Source: Neopararhizobium haloflavum (lineage in GTDB: Bacteria; Pseudomonadota; Alphaproteobacteria; Rhizobiales; Rhizobiaceae). Taken from it: a stretch of 64,000 nt of DNA. Numbering within the stretch: the stretch's first letter is position 1; each line of letters starts with the position of its first letter. Positions 16,749 through 25,979 of the stretch are shown here, piece by piece. The notes beneath the pieces are model-generated. The model worked only from the letters and a program-made list of their open reading frames with translations, was not told where the DNA came from and did no database searches. The position numbers and the translations under genes are program-made. The DNA is taken from the NCBI RefSeq assembly GCF_002750855.1, contig NZ_NWUC01000001.1, positions 310,001 to 374,000 of the forward strand, given 5' to 3'.

Positions 16749-17133
16749 CTGGGGTTACGGCCGCCTCGCCAAGAAAGAGCGCGAGGAGTCGATCGAAGAG
16801 ATGCATCATGCCGATCGCATCATCGAGCGCATCATCTTCCTCGAGGGCCATCCCAACCTGCAGACGGTAGCACCGCTGCGCATCGGCCAGGACGTCAAGG
16901 AAGTCCTGGAATCGGATCTCGCCGGTGAATACGACGCCCGCACGTCCTACAAGGAGTCGCGCGACATCTGCCGCGACTGTGGCGACTACGTCACCATGGA
17001 TCTTTTCGAGGATCTCTTGAAGGACGAGGAAGGCCACATCGACTTCCTTGAAACGCAACTCGAACTGCTCGGGAAAATCGGTGAGGAGCGCTATGGGCTT
17101 CTCAACGCCCTGCCGGCCAACGAAGTCGAGTAA
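16648..17133 (+). CDS. bfr: bacterioferritin
   Basis: This iron-storage protein of 161 aa normally forms a 24-subunit haem-containing shell in the cytoplasm. Key residues are all in place: Glu18, Glu51, His54 and later Glu/His of the di-iron ferroxidase centre, and Met52 (EEMHHAD), the axial haem ligand. The length is typical. AAGGACGAGG precedes the ATG. The start lies inside the 3' end of bfd, so the two are co-transcribed and probably translationally coupled. Control by Irr is expected from the ICE upstream of bfd. Confidence 0.95.
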   Translation: MKGDERVIERLNKALFLELGAVNQYWLHYRLLDDWGYGRLAKKEREESIEEMHHADRIIERIIFLEGHPNLQTVAPLRIGQDVKEVLESDLAGEYDARTSYKESRDICRDCGDYVTMDLFEDLLKDEEGHIDFLETQLELLGKIGEERYGLLNALPANEVE

Positions 17134-17377
17134 TCCACGATCTGGCGGCCTCGCCGCCGTTCCAAATCCGCACGGGAAGGAAGGCGGCGGCAGCGCCGCC
17201 TTCCAGGCGCGCCCCGCGTCGTACATCCAAATCCATCAAGGTCGCTGTATGCGTTGGCAATGCCTTAACGCTACTTTCCGTTAGGGGTGCGTGACGGCTA
17301 TTCGCCTCCAATTCCGCTTGGCGAAATGCATTCCGCATTCTATACAACCGGAACGAGAGAAGGTTGGAGGAGGGGCC

Positions 17378-17584
17378 ATGGAAACGAACTACGAACCGCA
17401 GGTGTACGGCAGCGGATCGGCAGCCTCGCAGCGGTTGGCCCCCCAGGATCGCGTTGCCCTTTTGAACGAGTGGCGGGACGCCCTCGTCATAATCGTCGCC
17501 GACAATCCCGATGCGGTCGAGACGCAGAAGACGATCGAGGCCATCGATCAGCAGATCGCGGAAATTTCTTCAAAAAAAATCTAG
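17378..17584 (+). CDS. small hypothetical protein (68 aa)
   Basis: This short acidic protein has no signal peptide. GGAGGAGGGG directly precedes the ATG, which strongly supports translation. Its second half reads as one amphipathic helix (AVETQKTIEAIDQQIAEISS), suggesting a helical or coiled-coil protein. No family was recognised. It follows bfr after a 244-base gap and is followed by a strong bidirectional terminator. Confidence 0.65.
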   Translation: METNYEPQVYGSGSAASQRLAPQDRVALLNEWRDALVIIVADNPDAVETQKTIEAIDQQIAEISSKKI

Positions 17585-17725
17585 TCGACCTGGAACCGAT
17601 TGCGCGGTCGCCCGTTTAAGGCCTGTAGCGTTCACAACGACGGGTTCTTTCCCCACCCCCCGAAACACCCTGTCCGGCGCTATTAATTGCCTTGATGCCC
17701 GCCCCGAACCTCAAGGCAACTCATA

Positions 17726-17757
17726 AAAACCGGCTCTCCCCCAGAGCCGGTTTTTTA
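17726..17757. terminator. bidirectional Rho-independent terminator
   Basis: The 12-bp stem AAAACCGGCTCT with AGAGCCGGTTTT encloses a CCCCC loop, with T-runs on both strands. It lies between the convergent 17378 gene (plus) and the MHYT-GGDEF-EAL gene (minus, stop at 17784), and can serve both. Confidence 0.9.
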
Positions 17758-17783
17758 TTGCCTGCATTTCGTGTTCTCGCCGG

Positions 17784-19877
17784 TCAGGCGACTTGCCGGT
17801 CGGGTCCTTCGTTCTTTGGCCGGGCAGTCTCGGGCGCAGCAATGCCGACAGGCCCGCTCTGGCGCACAAAGGAATCGAGCTGCGACTGGGGCATCGGCCG
17901 TCCGAAGAAATAGCCCTGCACTTCCTTGCAGCCCTGGGCATTCAGGAATTCCAGATGTTCCTCGGTCTCGACGCCCTCGGCGAGGACCGGGATATCGAGG
18001 CTTGCGCCGAGGATGATCGTCGCGCGGACGATCGCGGCGGATTGCGGGCTCGAAATGACGCCGTCGACGAACGAGCGGTCGATCTTGATCTTGTCGAAGG
18101 GGAAGTTCTTCAGCGTGGCCAGCGACGAATATCCCGTGCCGTAATCGTCCATCGCAATGCGCACGCCAAGCGCCTTCAACTGGCGGACGATATGAAGTGC
18201 GTGGGCCTGGTCGGCGATGATGCCCGACTCGGTGATCTCCAGCTCGAGGCGCGACGCCTCCAGCCCGGAATTGAGCAGCGCTTCATGGACGATGGTCGGC
18301 AGATTGTTCTGCGCCAACTGAAGCGGCGCGACGTTGACGGCGACGCGGAACGGATCCTGCCAGGTCGCAGCTTCGTTGCACGCCTCGCGGATCACCCATT
18401 CGCCGATATCGCAGATGAGCCCGCTCTGCTCGGCGATGGGAATGAACTCGACCGGAGAGACCAGCCCGCGCTCGGCATGGTTCCAGCGCAACAGCGCCTC
18501 GAACCCGACGAGACGGCGGGACGCGGTGTCGTTCTGGGCCTGATAATAGAGTTCCAGCTCGTTGCGGGCGATGGCCTGGCGCAGGTCGAACGCCAGCGCG
18601 CTCTTGGAGCGATTGCTCTCGTCCATCGACACATCATAAAAGCAGATGCGCTGCCCTTCGGCCTCCTTGGCGCGGTACATCGCCAGATCGGCGCGTGTCA
18701 GCAGCATGTCGACGGCGCGGCCGTCCGTCGGGAAGAGCGAGATACCGATGCTGGCGCCGACGGACAGCGGATTGCGCTTGTATTCGAAGGATTGCTCGAC
18801 GACTTCGATGATACGCTCGGCGAAGGCGCGGGCCTGCGACTTGGTCTGAATGTCGGGCTTGATGGCCACGAACTCGTCGCCGCCGATGCGGGTGACGACC
18901 TCTCCATCCCGGAGCGATGCTGCAAGTCGGCGTCCCAGTTCACGAAGAAGGGCATCGCCGGCGGTGTGGCCGTGCACGTCGTTGATCTGCTTGAAGCGGT
19001 TGAGGTCGAAGGCGACGATGGCGAGGCGGGTGGCTGGATCAAGCACGCCGCGGGTCATGGAATCGAGTGTCGTGGTCAGGTAGGTGCGGTTGGGCAGGCC
19101 GGTCAACGGGTCGTGCATGGCCAGGTGGCGATAGCGCTGGATCGCTTCGTTCTGGTTTTCACTGTCGATGAAGTGAACGGCAGCGCCGGCTGCCAGGATG
19201 AGAAGCATGATGGAGACGACTCCCGTCATCATCACGCCCTGCGGCAAGACGAGTTCGGGCATCTGGGACGAGGCGTCGGGAACAACGGTCATCGCGCCCA
19301 TCCCGGTAAAATGGACGGCGCAGATCGCCAGCAAAAGAGATGCGGTGCTGCCGTGGCGGCAATAGCGTGTGTGCGGACGGGCCAGGCGATTCATCGCCAA
19401 CGCCCCGAACGCCGCGCCCAATATGGCGGAAGCGACCACGAAGCTGCGATCCCACTCGACCGTTCCCTGCAAGTCATAGGCCGCCATGCCGATGTAGTGC
19501 ACGGTGGCGATCGACAGGCCGATCAGCGCCCCTCCGACCTCGACGAACATGCTTTCCCGTGCGAGTGCGCTGACCAGCATTGCGATGAAGATGCAGGCGA
19601 CCGCCGCGACCAGCGAAAAATAGGTCAATTGTGCGTCGAACCCATAGGGCACTGATGGCAGGTAGCCGATCATCGCGGTGAAATGGGTCGTCCAGATCGT
19701 GCCACCTGCAAGCAGGCTGGTGAGGAAGAGCCAGGCGATGCGTCTGCCACCGCTCGAGCGGCGCACCCGGCTGAAAAGCCGAATGGTGAGGTAGCAGCCG
19801 GTCGTGCAGATCAGGACCGCGACGGCCAGGAAACGCGGGTCGTGTTCGTAAACCAGGCACGACAGAATTGTCATCAT
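17784..19877 (-). CDS. MHYT-GGDEF-EAL cyclic di-GMP enzyme
   Basis: This inner-membrane protein of 697 aa makes and/or breaks cyclic di-GMP. The N-terminal half has seven hydrophobic helices with three MHYT-type motifs (HFTAMI 65-70, HYIGMA 127-132, HFTGMG 189-194), proposed to bind copper and sense redox gases. GGDEF is intact (332-336, RIGGDEF), and the EAL domain is intact (EAL 460-462, later ELEITES and DDYGTGYSS). Both activities are thus possible. GGAGGG sits 11 bases before the first of two adjacent ATGs. It is a single gene, divergent from pgm. Confidence 0.93.
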   Translation of the reverse strand: MMTILSCLVYEHDPRFLAVAVLICTTGCYLTIRLFSRVRRSSGGRRIAWLFLTSLLAGGTIWTTHFTAMIGYLPSVPYGFDAQLTYFSLVAAVACIFIAMLVSALARESMFVEVGGALIGLSIATVHYIGMAAYDLQGTVEWDRSFVVASAILGAAFGALAMNRLARPHTRYCRHGSTASLLLAICAVHFTGMGAMTVVPDASSQMPELVLPQGVMMTGVVSIMLLILAAGAAVHFIDSENQNEAIQRYRHLAMHDPLTGLPNRTYLTTTLDSMTRGVLDPATRLAIVAFDLNRFKQINDVHGHTAGDALLRELGRRLAASLRDGEVVTRIGGDEFVAIKPDIQTKSQARAFAERIIEVVEQSFEYKRNPLSVGASIGISLFPTDGRAVDMLLTRADLAMYRAKEAEGQRICFYDVSMDESNRSKSALAFDLRQAIARNELELYYQAQNDTASRRLVGFEALLRWNHAERGLVSPVEFIPIAEQSGLICDIGEWVIREACNEAATWQDPFRVAVNVAPLQLAQNNLPTIVHEALLNSGLEASRLELEITESGIIADQAHALHIVRQLKALGVRIAMDDYGTGYSSLATLKNFPFDKIKIDRSFVDGVISSPQSAAIVRATIILGASLDIPVLAEGVETEEHLEFLNAQGCKEVQGYFFGRPMPQSQLDSFVRQSGPVGIAAPETARPKNEGPDRQVA

Positions 19878-20033
19878 GATGGCTAAGCCCTCCAGAGAGG
19901 ATCTGCATAGCCGACCAAATCCAAATAAATCTGAAAGACGCAGCGAGAATTGATCACAATGCGAGATTTCTTTCCGTTTGTGCACGGACGGAAACTTCGG
20001 GCTGCTCGGACGTTTGGCCTTCACACTGCCTGA

Positions 20034-21734
<1,701 letters not shown>

Positions 21735-21823
21735 GGCCGGAAAAGCCCACAATCCCAAAGCTGTCATTGCAACTCATGTTTTCCTGTAGCATGGGTTTGG
21801 AGGCGAACAAATGCGAGTCGCAG

Positions 21824-21840
21824 TCTGGAATTATTCTAAT
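21824..21840. promoter_or_regulatory. Irr-type iron control element upstream of rirA
   Basis: TCTGGAA-TTA-TTCTAAT is a variant of the ICE consensus (TTTAGAA-N3-TTCTAAA), 48 bases before the rirA ATG. It shares the preceding bases CGCAGTCT with the element at bfd-bfr. Irr sites ahead of rirA are known in rhizobia, so Irr and RirA are probably cross-regulated here. It is the weaker match of the two. Confidence 0.65.
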
Positions 21841-21888
21841 TAAGCCTTTATGTAGGGTGGACCCGATTTAAGGATTTGGATCTTCAAG

Positions 21889-22353
21889 ATGCGCCTGACC
21901 AAACAGACCAATTACGCTATCCGGATGCTGATGTACTGCGCAGCGGCCGACCGTGGCAGGTTGAGCCGGGTGCAGGAGATCGCCGCCGCCTACGGTGTTT
22001 CCGAGCTTTTTCTTTTCAAGATTCTCCAGCCTCTGGTCGAAGCCGGTCTCATGGAAACCGTTCGTGGACGCAAGGGCGGGGTGCGCCTGGCCAAGGCACC
22101 GTCCGAGATCACGCTCTACGAAGTGGTGCGCACGACCGAGGACAGTTTCGCGATGGCGGAATGTTTCGAGAACGACGCGGCAGAATGCCCGCTGATCGAC
22201 TCGTGCTCGCTGAATGCCGCTCTCTACAAGGCCTTGAACGCTTTCTTCGCGGTGCTTCAGGACTACACCATAGCCGACCTTGTGGAGAATCGGCCGCAGA
22301 TGCGTTCGCTGCTCGGCTTGATGGAAGCCGAGGGTATCGGCGCCGTTCAATAG
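21889..22353 (+). CDS. rirA: Rrf2-family iron-responsive regulator RirA
   Basis: RirA is an iron-sulphur-cluster regulator that represses iron-uptake genes when iron is plentiful in rhizobia. The protein has 154 aa. An N-terminal winged helix (MRLTKQTNYAIRMLMYCAA) is followed by a recognition-helix region and the three cluster cysteines Cys92, Cys100 and Cys106 (ECFENDAAECPLIDSC). Length, opening sequence and Cys spacing match RirA rather than IscR, which starts differently. The upstream ICE suggests Irr control, linking haem and Fe-S signals. Confidence 0.92.
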   Translation: MRLTKQTNYAIRMLMYCAAADRGRLSRVQEIAAAYGVSELFLFKILQPLVEAGLMETVRGRKGGVRLAKAPSEITLYEVVRTTEDSFAMAECFENDAAECPLIDSCSLNAALYKALNAFFAVLQDYTIADLVENRPQMRSLLGLMEAEGIGAVQ

Positions 22354-22363
22354 GCCGAAGGCG

Positions 22364-22765
22364 TCAGTTCGCCGCCGCCTGTTTTGATTTCAGACCGCCC
22401 GGCTCGAGGTGCCGGTTCAGGAAAATGTCGCCGATCGTCTGGAGCACGCGATAGACGCTGTCGGAGGCGATCGAATAATAGATCGTCTGTGCGTCACGAC
22501 GGGTCGCCACCAATTTCCGTGCCCGCAGCTTCGCCAGATGTTGCGACAGCGCCGACTGGCTGAGACCGACGGTTTCCGCGAGTTGCCCGACCGGCATCTC
22601 GCCGTCAACGAGATTGCACAAAATCAGCAGCCGTTTGGAATTCGACATTGCGGACAGCAGGTCGGCTGCTTCGTCCGATTTGCCTTTCAGCGCCTCGGCA
22701 TCCTCGATCAGCTCGGAGGAGGGCCGTTCGGCCGCGTTGTTGGATTCTGTTCTCGTGCTCATCAT
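22364..22765 (-). CDS. ArsR/SmtB-family regulator, NolR-like
   Basis: This winged-helix repressor of 133 aa has the core LLSAMSNSKRLLILCNLV, then GLSQSALSQHLAKLRARKLV and TRRDAQTIYYSI, which follows rhizobial NolR closely; NolR is a global repressor of nodulation and stress genes in Sinorhizobium. It also resembles the sulfide sensor BigR, sharing the first Cys (LILCNL), but the second sensing Cys of BigR is missing, which argues for NolR. It is convergent with rirA (10 bases between stops). Two adjacent ATGs could serve; no strong Shine-Dalgarno is seen. Confidence 0.82.
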   Translation of the reverse strand: MMSTRTESNNAAERPSSELIEDAEALKGKSDEAADLLSAMSNSKRLLILCNLVDGEMPVGQLAETVGLSQSALSQHLAKLRARKLVATRRDAQTIYYSIASDSVYRVLQTIGDIFLNRHLEPGGLKSKQAAAN

Positions 22766-22823
22766 GACGCAATAACGGCTAGCAACAGGGCAGGGTTCCC
22801 GTCACGCAATGAGACATTCGAAT

Positions 22824-23609
22824 TTAATTGATTGCTCTTGCGCGCTTTGCCATTGCGACGAGGATGCCGCGCAATTGCCCAGCCGAGGCAAGCGGGGCAT
22901 CGAACTCAACCCGGTGCAACCGGTCGCCGCTGGCGATCTCGAACCCGCATGCGTCGATCCCCGTCATGTGCCAGGAGCCTGAGGCTTCGCCTGCAAAGGC
23001 CTTTGCGTAGGCGGCGATGGCATCGCCGTGTTCGCCATTCATATGCGCGATGGCGTCACCTTCCATCTGTGCCAATTCACGACTGGCGGGACTGTCGATC
23101 AGAAGATCGTCCGCGGTCAGGCGATAGGCCCGGCCGAACCCCCCGTTTAGACTGGCCGCAAGTGGTGAGAGGCGAATGAAACGGAAATCGGGAAAATCGA
23201 CGTAGAGTTCCGCCTTCGGATGGCGGGCAAGGAAGCGCTTTCGGATCGCGCCGTAGTCCGGTGCGTCGGGCGGGATCGTTCCGGCGCGGCACTGAACCGT
23301 CAGGCGGGGATGGGCAAGCGGGTCGCCTTTGCCGGGCTCTCCCACCAGCAACGAGGCGCGGGGGTCAGCCTTGAGCGCGTTCGTGTGACCGGAAAGCTGC
23401 GATACGAGGATGACCGGCGCTCCGCAAGGGTCGGTCGCAATGAGTGCGCGCGAGACGGACGGATATCCATTTTCCGGTTCGATGACGCCAAGCGCTCCGT
23501 ACGGTGCGCCGCGCAGCAGGCGGCGCGCCAGCGACAGCGCTTCGGCATCGGTCTCCCGGATCACGCCGGTTCGGGACGCTTCGGCTGGTGGGGACTTTTC
23601 TTGCGGCAC
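22824..23609 (-). CDS. HugZ-type haem-utilisation protein (split-barrel plus DUF2470)
   Basis: This protein of 261 aa belongs to the pyridoxamine-phosphate-oxidase-like FMN split-barrel group. The N-terminal barrel covers about residues 15-165 (YGALGVIEPENGYPSVSRAL, then ASLLVGEPGKGDPLAHPRL). The C-terminal region has the DUF2470/HugZ pattern MEGDAIAHMNGEHGDAIAAY, whose His residues are linked to haem binding or degradation in HugZ. The GTG start follows an excellent GAGGAG; the upstream ATG at 23687 would add an unlikely lead. Its position near rirA fits a role in iron supply from haem, but an FMN-dependent role without haem is possible. Confidence 0.82.
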   Translation of the reverse strand: MPQEKSPPAEASRTGVIRETDAEALSLARRLLRGAPYGALGVIEPENGYPSVSRALIATDPCGAPVILVSQLSGHTNALKADPRASLLVGEPGKGDPLAHPRLTVQCRAGTIPPDAPDYGAIRKRFLARHPKAELYVDFPDFRFIRLSPLAASLNGGFGRAYRLTADDLLIDSPASRELAQMEGDAIAHMNGEHGDAIAAYAKAFAGEASGSWHMTGIDACGFEIASGDRLHRVEFDAPLASAGQLRGILVAMAKRARAIN

Positions 23610-23746
23610 CGGTCTCTCCTCGTTTGCCGTGGAGCGCCAGCATAGCGCGGTGCTCAGATCTGTTGAAAGCGCTGCGTGGGTCTTCAAACAGGCAAGGGAA
23701 TTGGCGACAAGCCCATTACCCGGCTGCGCATCTCACGGAGGATTTC

Positions 23747-24331
23747 ATGGCAAAGCTCTATTTCAGCTACGCATCGATGAATGCAGGCAAATCGACGGTG
23801 CTCCTCCAGGCGTCCTACAATTATCGCGAACGCGGCATGCGCACGCTGCTGCTCACCGCCGCCCTCGACGATCGCGCCGGTTCCGGTCGCATCGCATCGC
23901 GCATCGGGCTCGCCGAAGATGCCACCCCTTTCACGGAGGGCGATGACCTTTTTGCATTCGTGAAGGCGGAACATGCGAAGGGCGCCGTTGCCTGTGTCTT
24001 CGTCGATGAAGCTCAATTCCTCACCGAGCGACAGGTGTGGCAACTGGCACGCGTGGCCGACGATCTTTCGATACCGGTCATGTCCTATGGGCTGAGGACG
24101 GACTTCCAGGGAAATCTCTTCCCCGGCTCCCGCGCTCTATTGGCGATTGCCGACGAACTGCGTGAAATCCGGACGATATGTTCCTGCGGACGCAAGGCGA
24201 CGATGGTGGTGCGGATGGATGGAACGGGTGAGCCGGTGCGGGAAGGGGCTCAGATCGATATCGGCGGCAACGACAAGTACGTCTCGTACTGCCGGCGGCA
24301 TTGGCTGGAACTGATGGGCTCGCGCCTCTAG
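23747..24331 (+). CDS. tdk: thymidine kinase
   Basis: This salvage enzyme phosphorylates thymidine with ATP. The protein has 194 aa, the usual size. The P-loop is SMNAGKST (10-17), Walker B is VFVDEAQFL, and the lasso region carries the structural zinc Cys residues (ICSCGRKA, then YCRRHW). CGGAGG lies 6 bases before the ATG. The gene is divergent from the HugZ gene with 137 bases between starts. Confidence 0.95.
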   Translation: MAKLYFSYASMNAGKSTVLLQASYNYRERGMRTLLLTAALDDRAGSGRIASRIGLAEDATPFTEGDDLFAFVKAEHAKGAVACVFVDEAQFLTERQVWQLARVADDLSIPVMSYGLRTDFQGNLFPGSRALLAIADELREIRTICSCGRKATMVVRMDGTGEPVREGAQIDIGGNDKYVSYCRRHWLELMGSRL

Positions 24332-24466
24332 CGAGGGCCTTTCGTCCATATCCGTCTTTGGTACGGACGGTACTATAGGCCGGTTTCTCTGCCTGTGTCC
24401 TTGCCCTTAATTGTCTGCGACCAGTCAAGCGCCGGCGCGCCGGCCTTCAGGGAGAGAGACAGGATC

Positions 24467-24850
24467 ATGGTCCAGCGCATTGTTCTTGCAGCCTTGTCCG
24501 CTGCCGTATTCGCTACCCCAGTCATGGCGCAGGATGCCGCGGCGGGCAAAGCAGCGTTTCGACAATGTCAGGCCTGCCACGTCGTCGATGCGGAGACCAA
24601 CCGGGTCGGTCCACACCTCGTCGACATCGTCGGGCGGCCTGTCGCATCGGTCGAAGGGTTTGAATATTCGGAGGCGATGCAAGCGTTCGGCGAAGGCGAC
24701 AAGGTATGGGACGAGGCAGCTCTGAAAGAATTTCTCGCCAATCCCCGCAGCGTGGTGGAAGGAACGCGCATGGCCTTTGCCGGGATCAAGGATGAGACGC
24801 GTCTGAGCGACCTGATCGCCTATCTGACGGACCCGTCGGCGGCCGAATAG
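24467..24850 (+). CDS. periplasmic class I cytochrome c
   Basis: This mono-haem cytochrome of 127 aa has a signal peptide at residues 1-21 (ends PVMA), haem site Cys34-Gln-Ala-Cys37-His38, and the likely sixth ligand Met102 (GTRMAFAG). Size and motif spacing match cytochrome c2/c552-like electron carriers. GGGAGAGAGAC lies ahead of the ATG. It is a single gene; the partner oxidase or dehydrogenase is not in the window. Confidence 0.93.
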   Translation: MVQRIVLAALSAAVFATPVMAQDAAAGKAAFRQCQACHVVDAETNRVGPHLVDIVGRPVASVEGFEYSEAMQAFGEGDKVWDEAALKEFLANPRSVVEGTRMAFAGIKDETRLSDLIAYLTDPSAAE

Positions 24851-24926
24851 TCCGCAGCATTCGCCCTGTCCTCGGCGCAGGAATTGCGCTAGCTCTGACC
24901 GGTCCGGAAGATTTGGCGGAGCGTAA

Positions 24927-25820
24927 ATGGCGGACCGGGATGAAGGAACGGCGGATGCGCTGAATGCGCTCCGCTCGGCAATCCATGACGTGCGAGTGGC
25001 TTCACAGCACGTTTCGACGCAGCTTGGGGCACTCCTTGATGGCGATGCGGACGACGATGTGGCCGGCGCGCCGATTCATGATGGCCAGCGTGCATCGGAT
25101 GCCGTCGAAGACCTGGCGGTCAAACTCGTGCCGATCCTGTCCGGGGTCGGCGCTTTCGGCTCGCAGTCCGATGACCCGGCGCCGAAACGTTCGCGCCGCC
25201 GGTTCAGACGGACACCGCCCGAATCGCAGATCAGCGACCTCGACAGGCTGCACATCGCTTCCGCTCTGGTGGAGAACCTGGCGACCCATCGCGGCGCGGT
25301 GCTGCTCGATGTCGAACAACTGGAAGACAAGCTTGCCGCATTGAATGATCGCTACGGTTCGATCCTGCGCGACCTTGACGCCGCAAGGGCGCGTCACGCC
25401 GATCTCGGCTTGAGGCGGCTCGATCTCGACCAGACCGACGAGTACGCCGAGTTGGAAGCGATCGACGCGACGATCGCCAATCTTCAGCAAAGCGAGATGA
25501 CGCTGGTCAAGCGGCGGGAGCACCTGGATGCCCGCCTCGGCCCCCATGAGGCCTATCTCCAGAGGCTCGTGCGACACGTTGCGGCACTGCAGGTGCTGAT
25601 CAACAAGCTGCGGGTCGATATAGAACGCGGGACGCTCGGGCTTGACGCGCCGGGGGATGAGGAGCGACCAGCGGCCGGCTACCTCGCCGCGACCATCGAT
25701 CTCAAGGCTGATGGACTGCTGAGTTTCGACGATGTCGAACGGCGCAGGCAATTGGCGGATTCAGCCTACGCCGCCCGCTTCGGCGGTCCGCTCCCAGCCG
25801 GCGAGCCTGTGGACGGCTGA
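24927..25820 (+). CDS. hypothetical coiled-coil protein (297 aa)
   Basis: No signal peptide or membrane segment is seen. The N-terminus is helical and acidic, residues about 85-100 are Arg-rich (KRSRRRFRRTPPES), and about residues 110-240 form a long heptad-rich coiled coil (VEQLEDKLAALNDRYGSILR, then ARARHADLGLRRLDLDQTDE). No family was recognised. GGCGGAG precedes the ATG. It lies between cytochrome c and putA on the same strand with 76- and 159-base gaps. Confidence 0.7.
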   Translation: MADRDEGTADALNALRSAIHDVRVASQHVSTQLGALLDGDADDDVAGAPIHDGQRASDAVEDLAVKLVPILSGVGAFGSQSDDPAPKRSRRRFRRTPPESQISDLDRLHIASALVENLATHRGAVLLDVEQLEDKLAALNDRYGSILRDLDAARARHADLGLRRLDLDQTDEYAELEAIDATIANLQQSEMTLVKRREHLDARLGPHEAYLQRLVRHVAALQVLINKLRVDIERGTLGLDAPGDEERPAAGYLAATIDLKADGLLSFDDVERRRQLADSAYAARFGGPLPAGEPVDG

Positions 25821-25979
25821 CACCGCCTAAAGTTTTGCCGCTGGCGAGCTGCATGAGCTTTTGGACTGATTTGATGCCTCGGCCAGTTCAAAGTCGCGCG
25901 CAAAAGCCGACAAATGGACAAAAAGCATTCTCTGAATTTGTTATCGTCGCGGCACCCATCTTCGTTCCGGAGCATAGAT

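Noticed and set aside
17793-19655. 620-codon plus-strand frame opposite the GGDEF-EAL gene
   Set aside because: The minus strand encodes intact MHYT, GGDEF and EAL domains; the plus frame has no domain logic and reflects high GC at third positions.
21761-21792. Candidate rirA promoter TTGCAA / TAGCAT
   Set aside because: The spacer is only 14 bases, too short for a normal sigma-70 promoter, so it was not annotated.
22364-22765. BigR (sulfide-responsive) identity for the ArsR-family regulator
   Set aside because: Only the first of the two sensing Cys residues is present, and no sulfur-oxidation genes adjoin it; the sequence follows NolR better.
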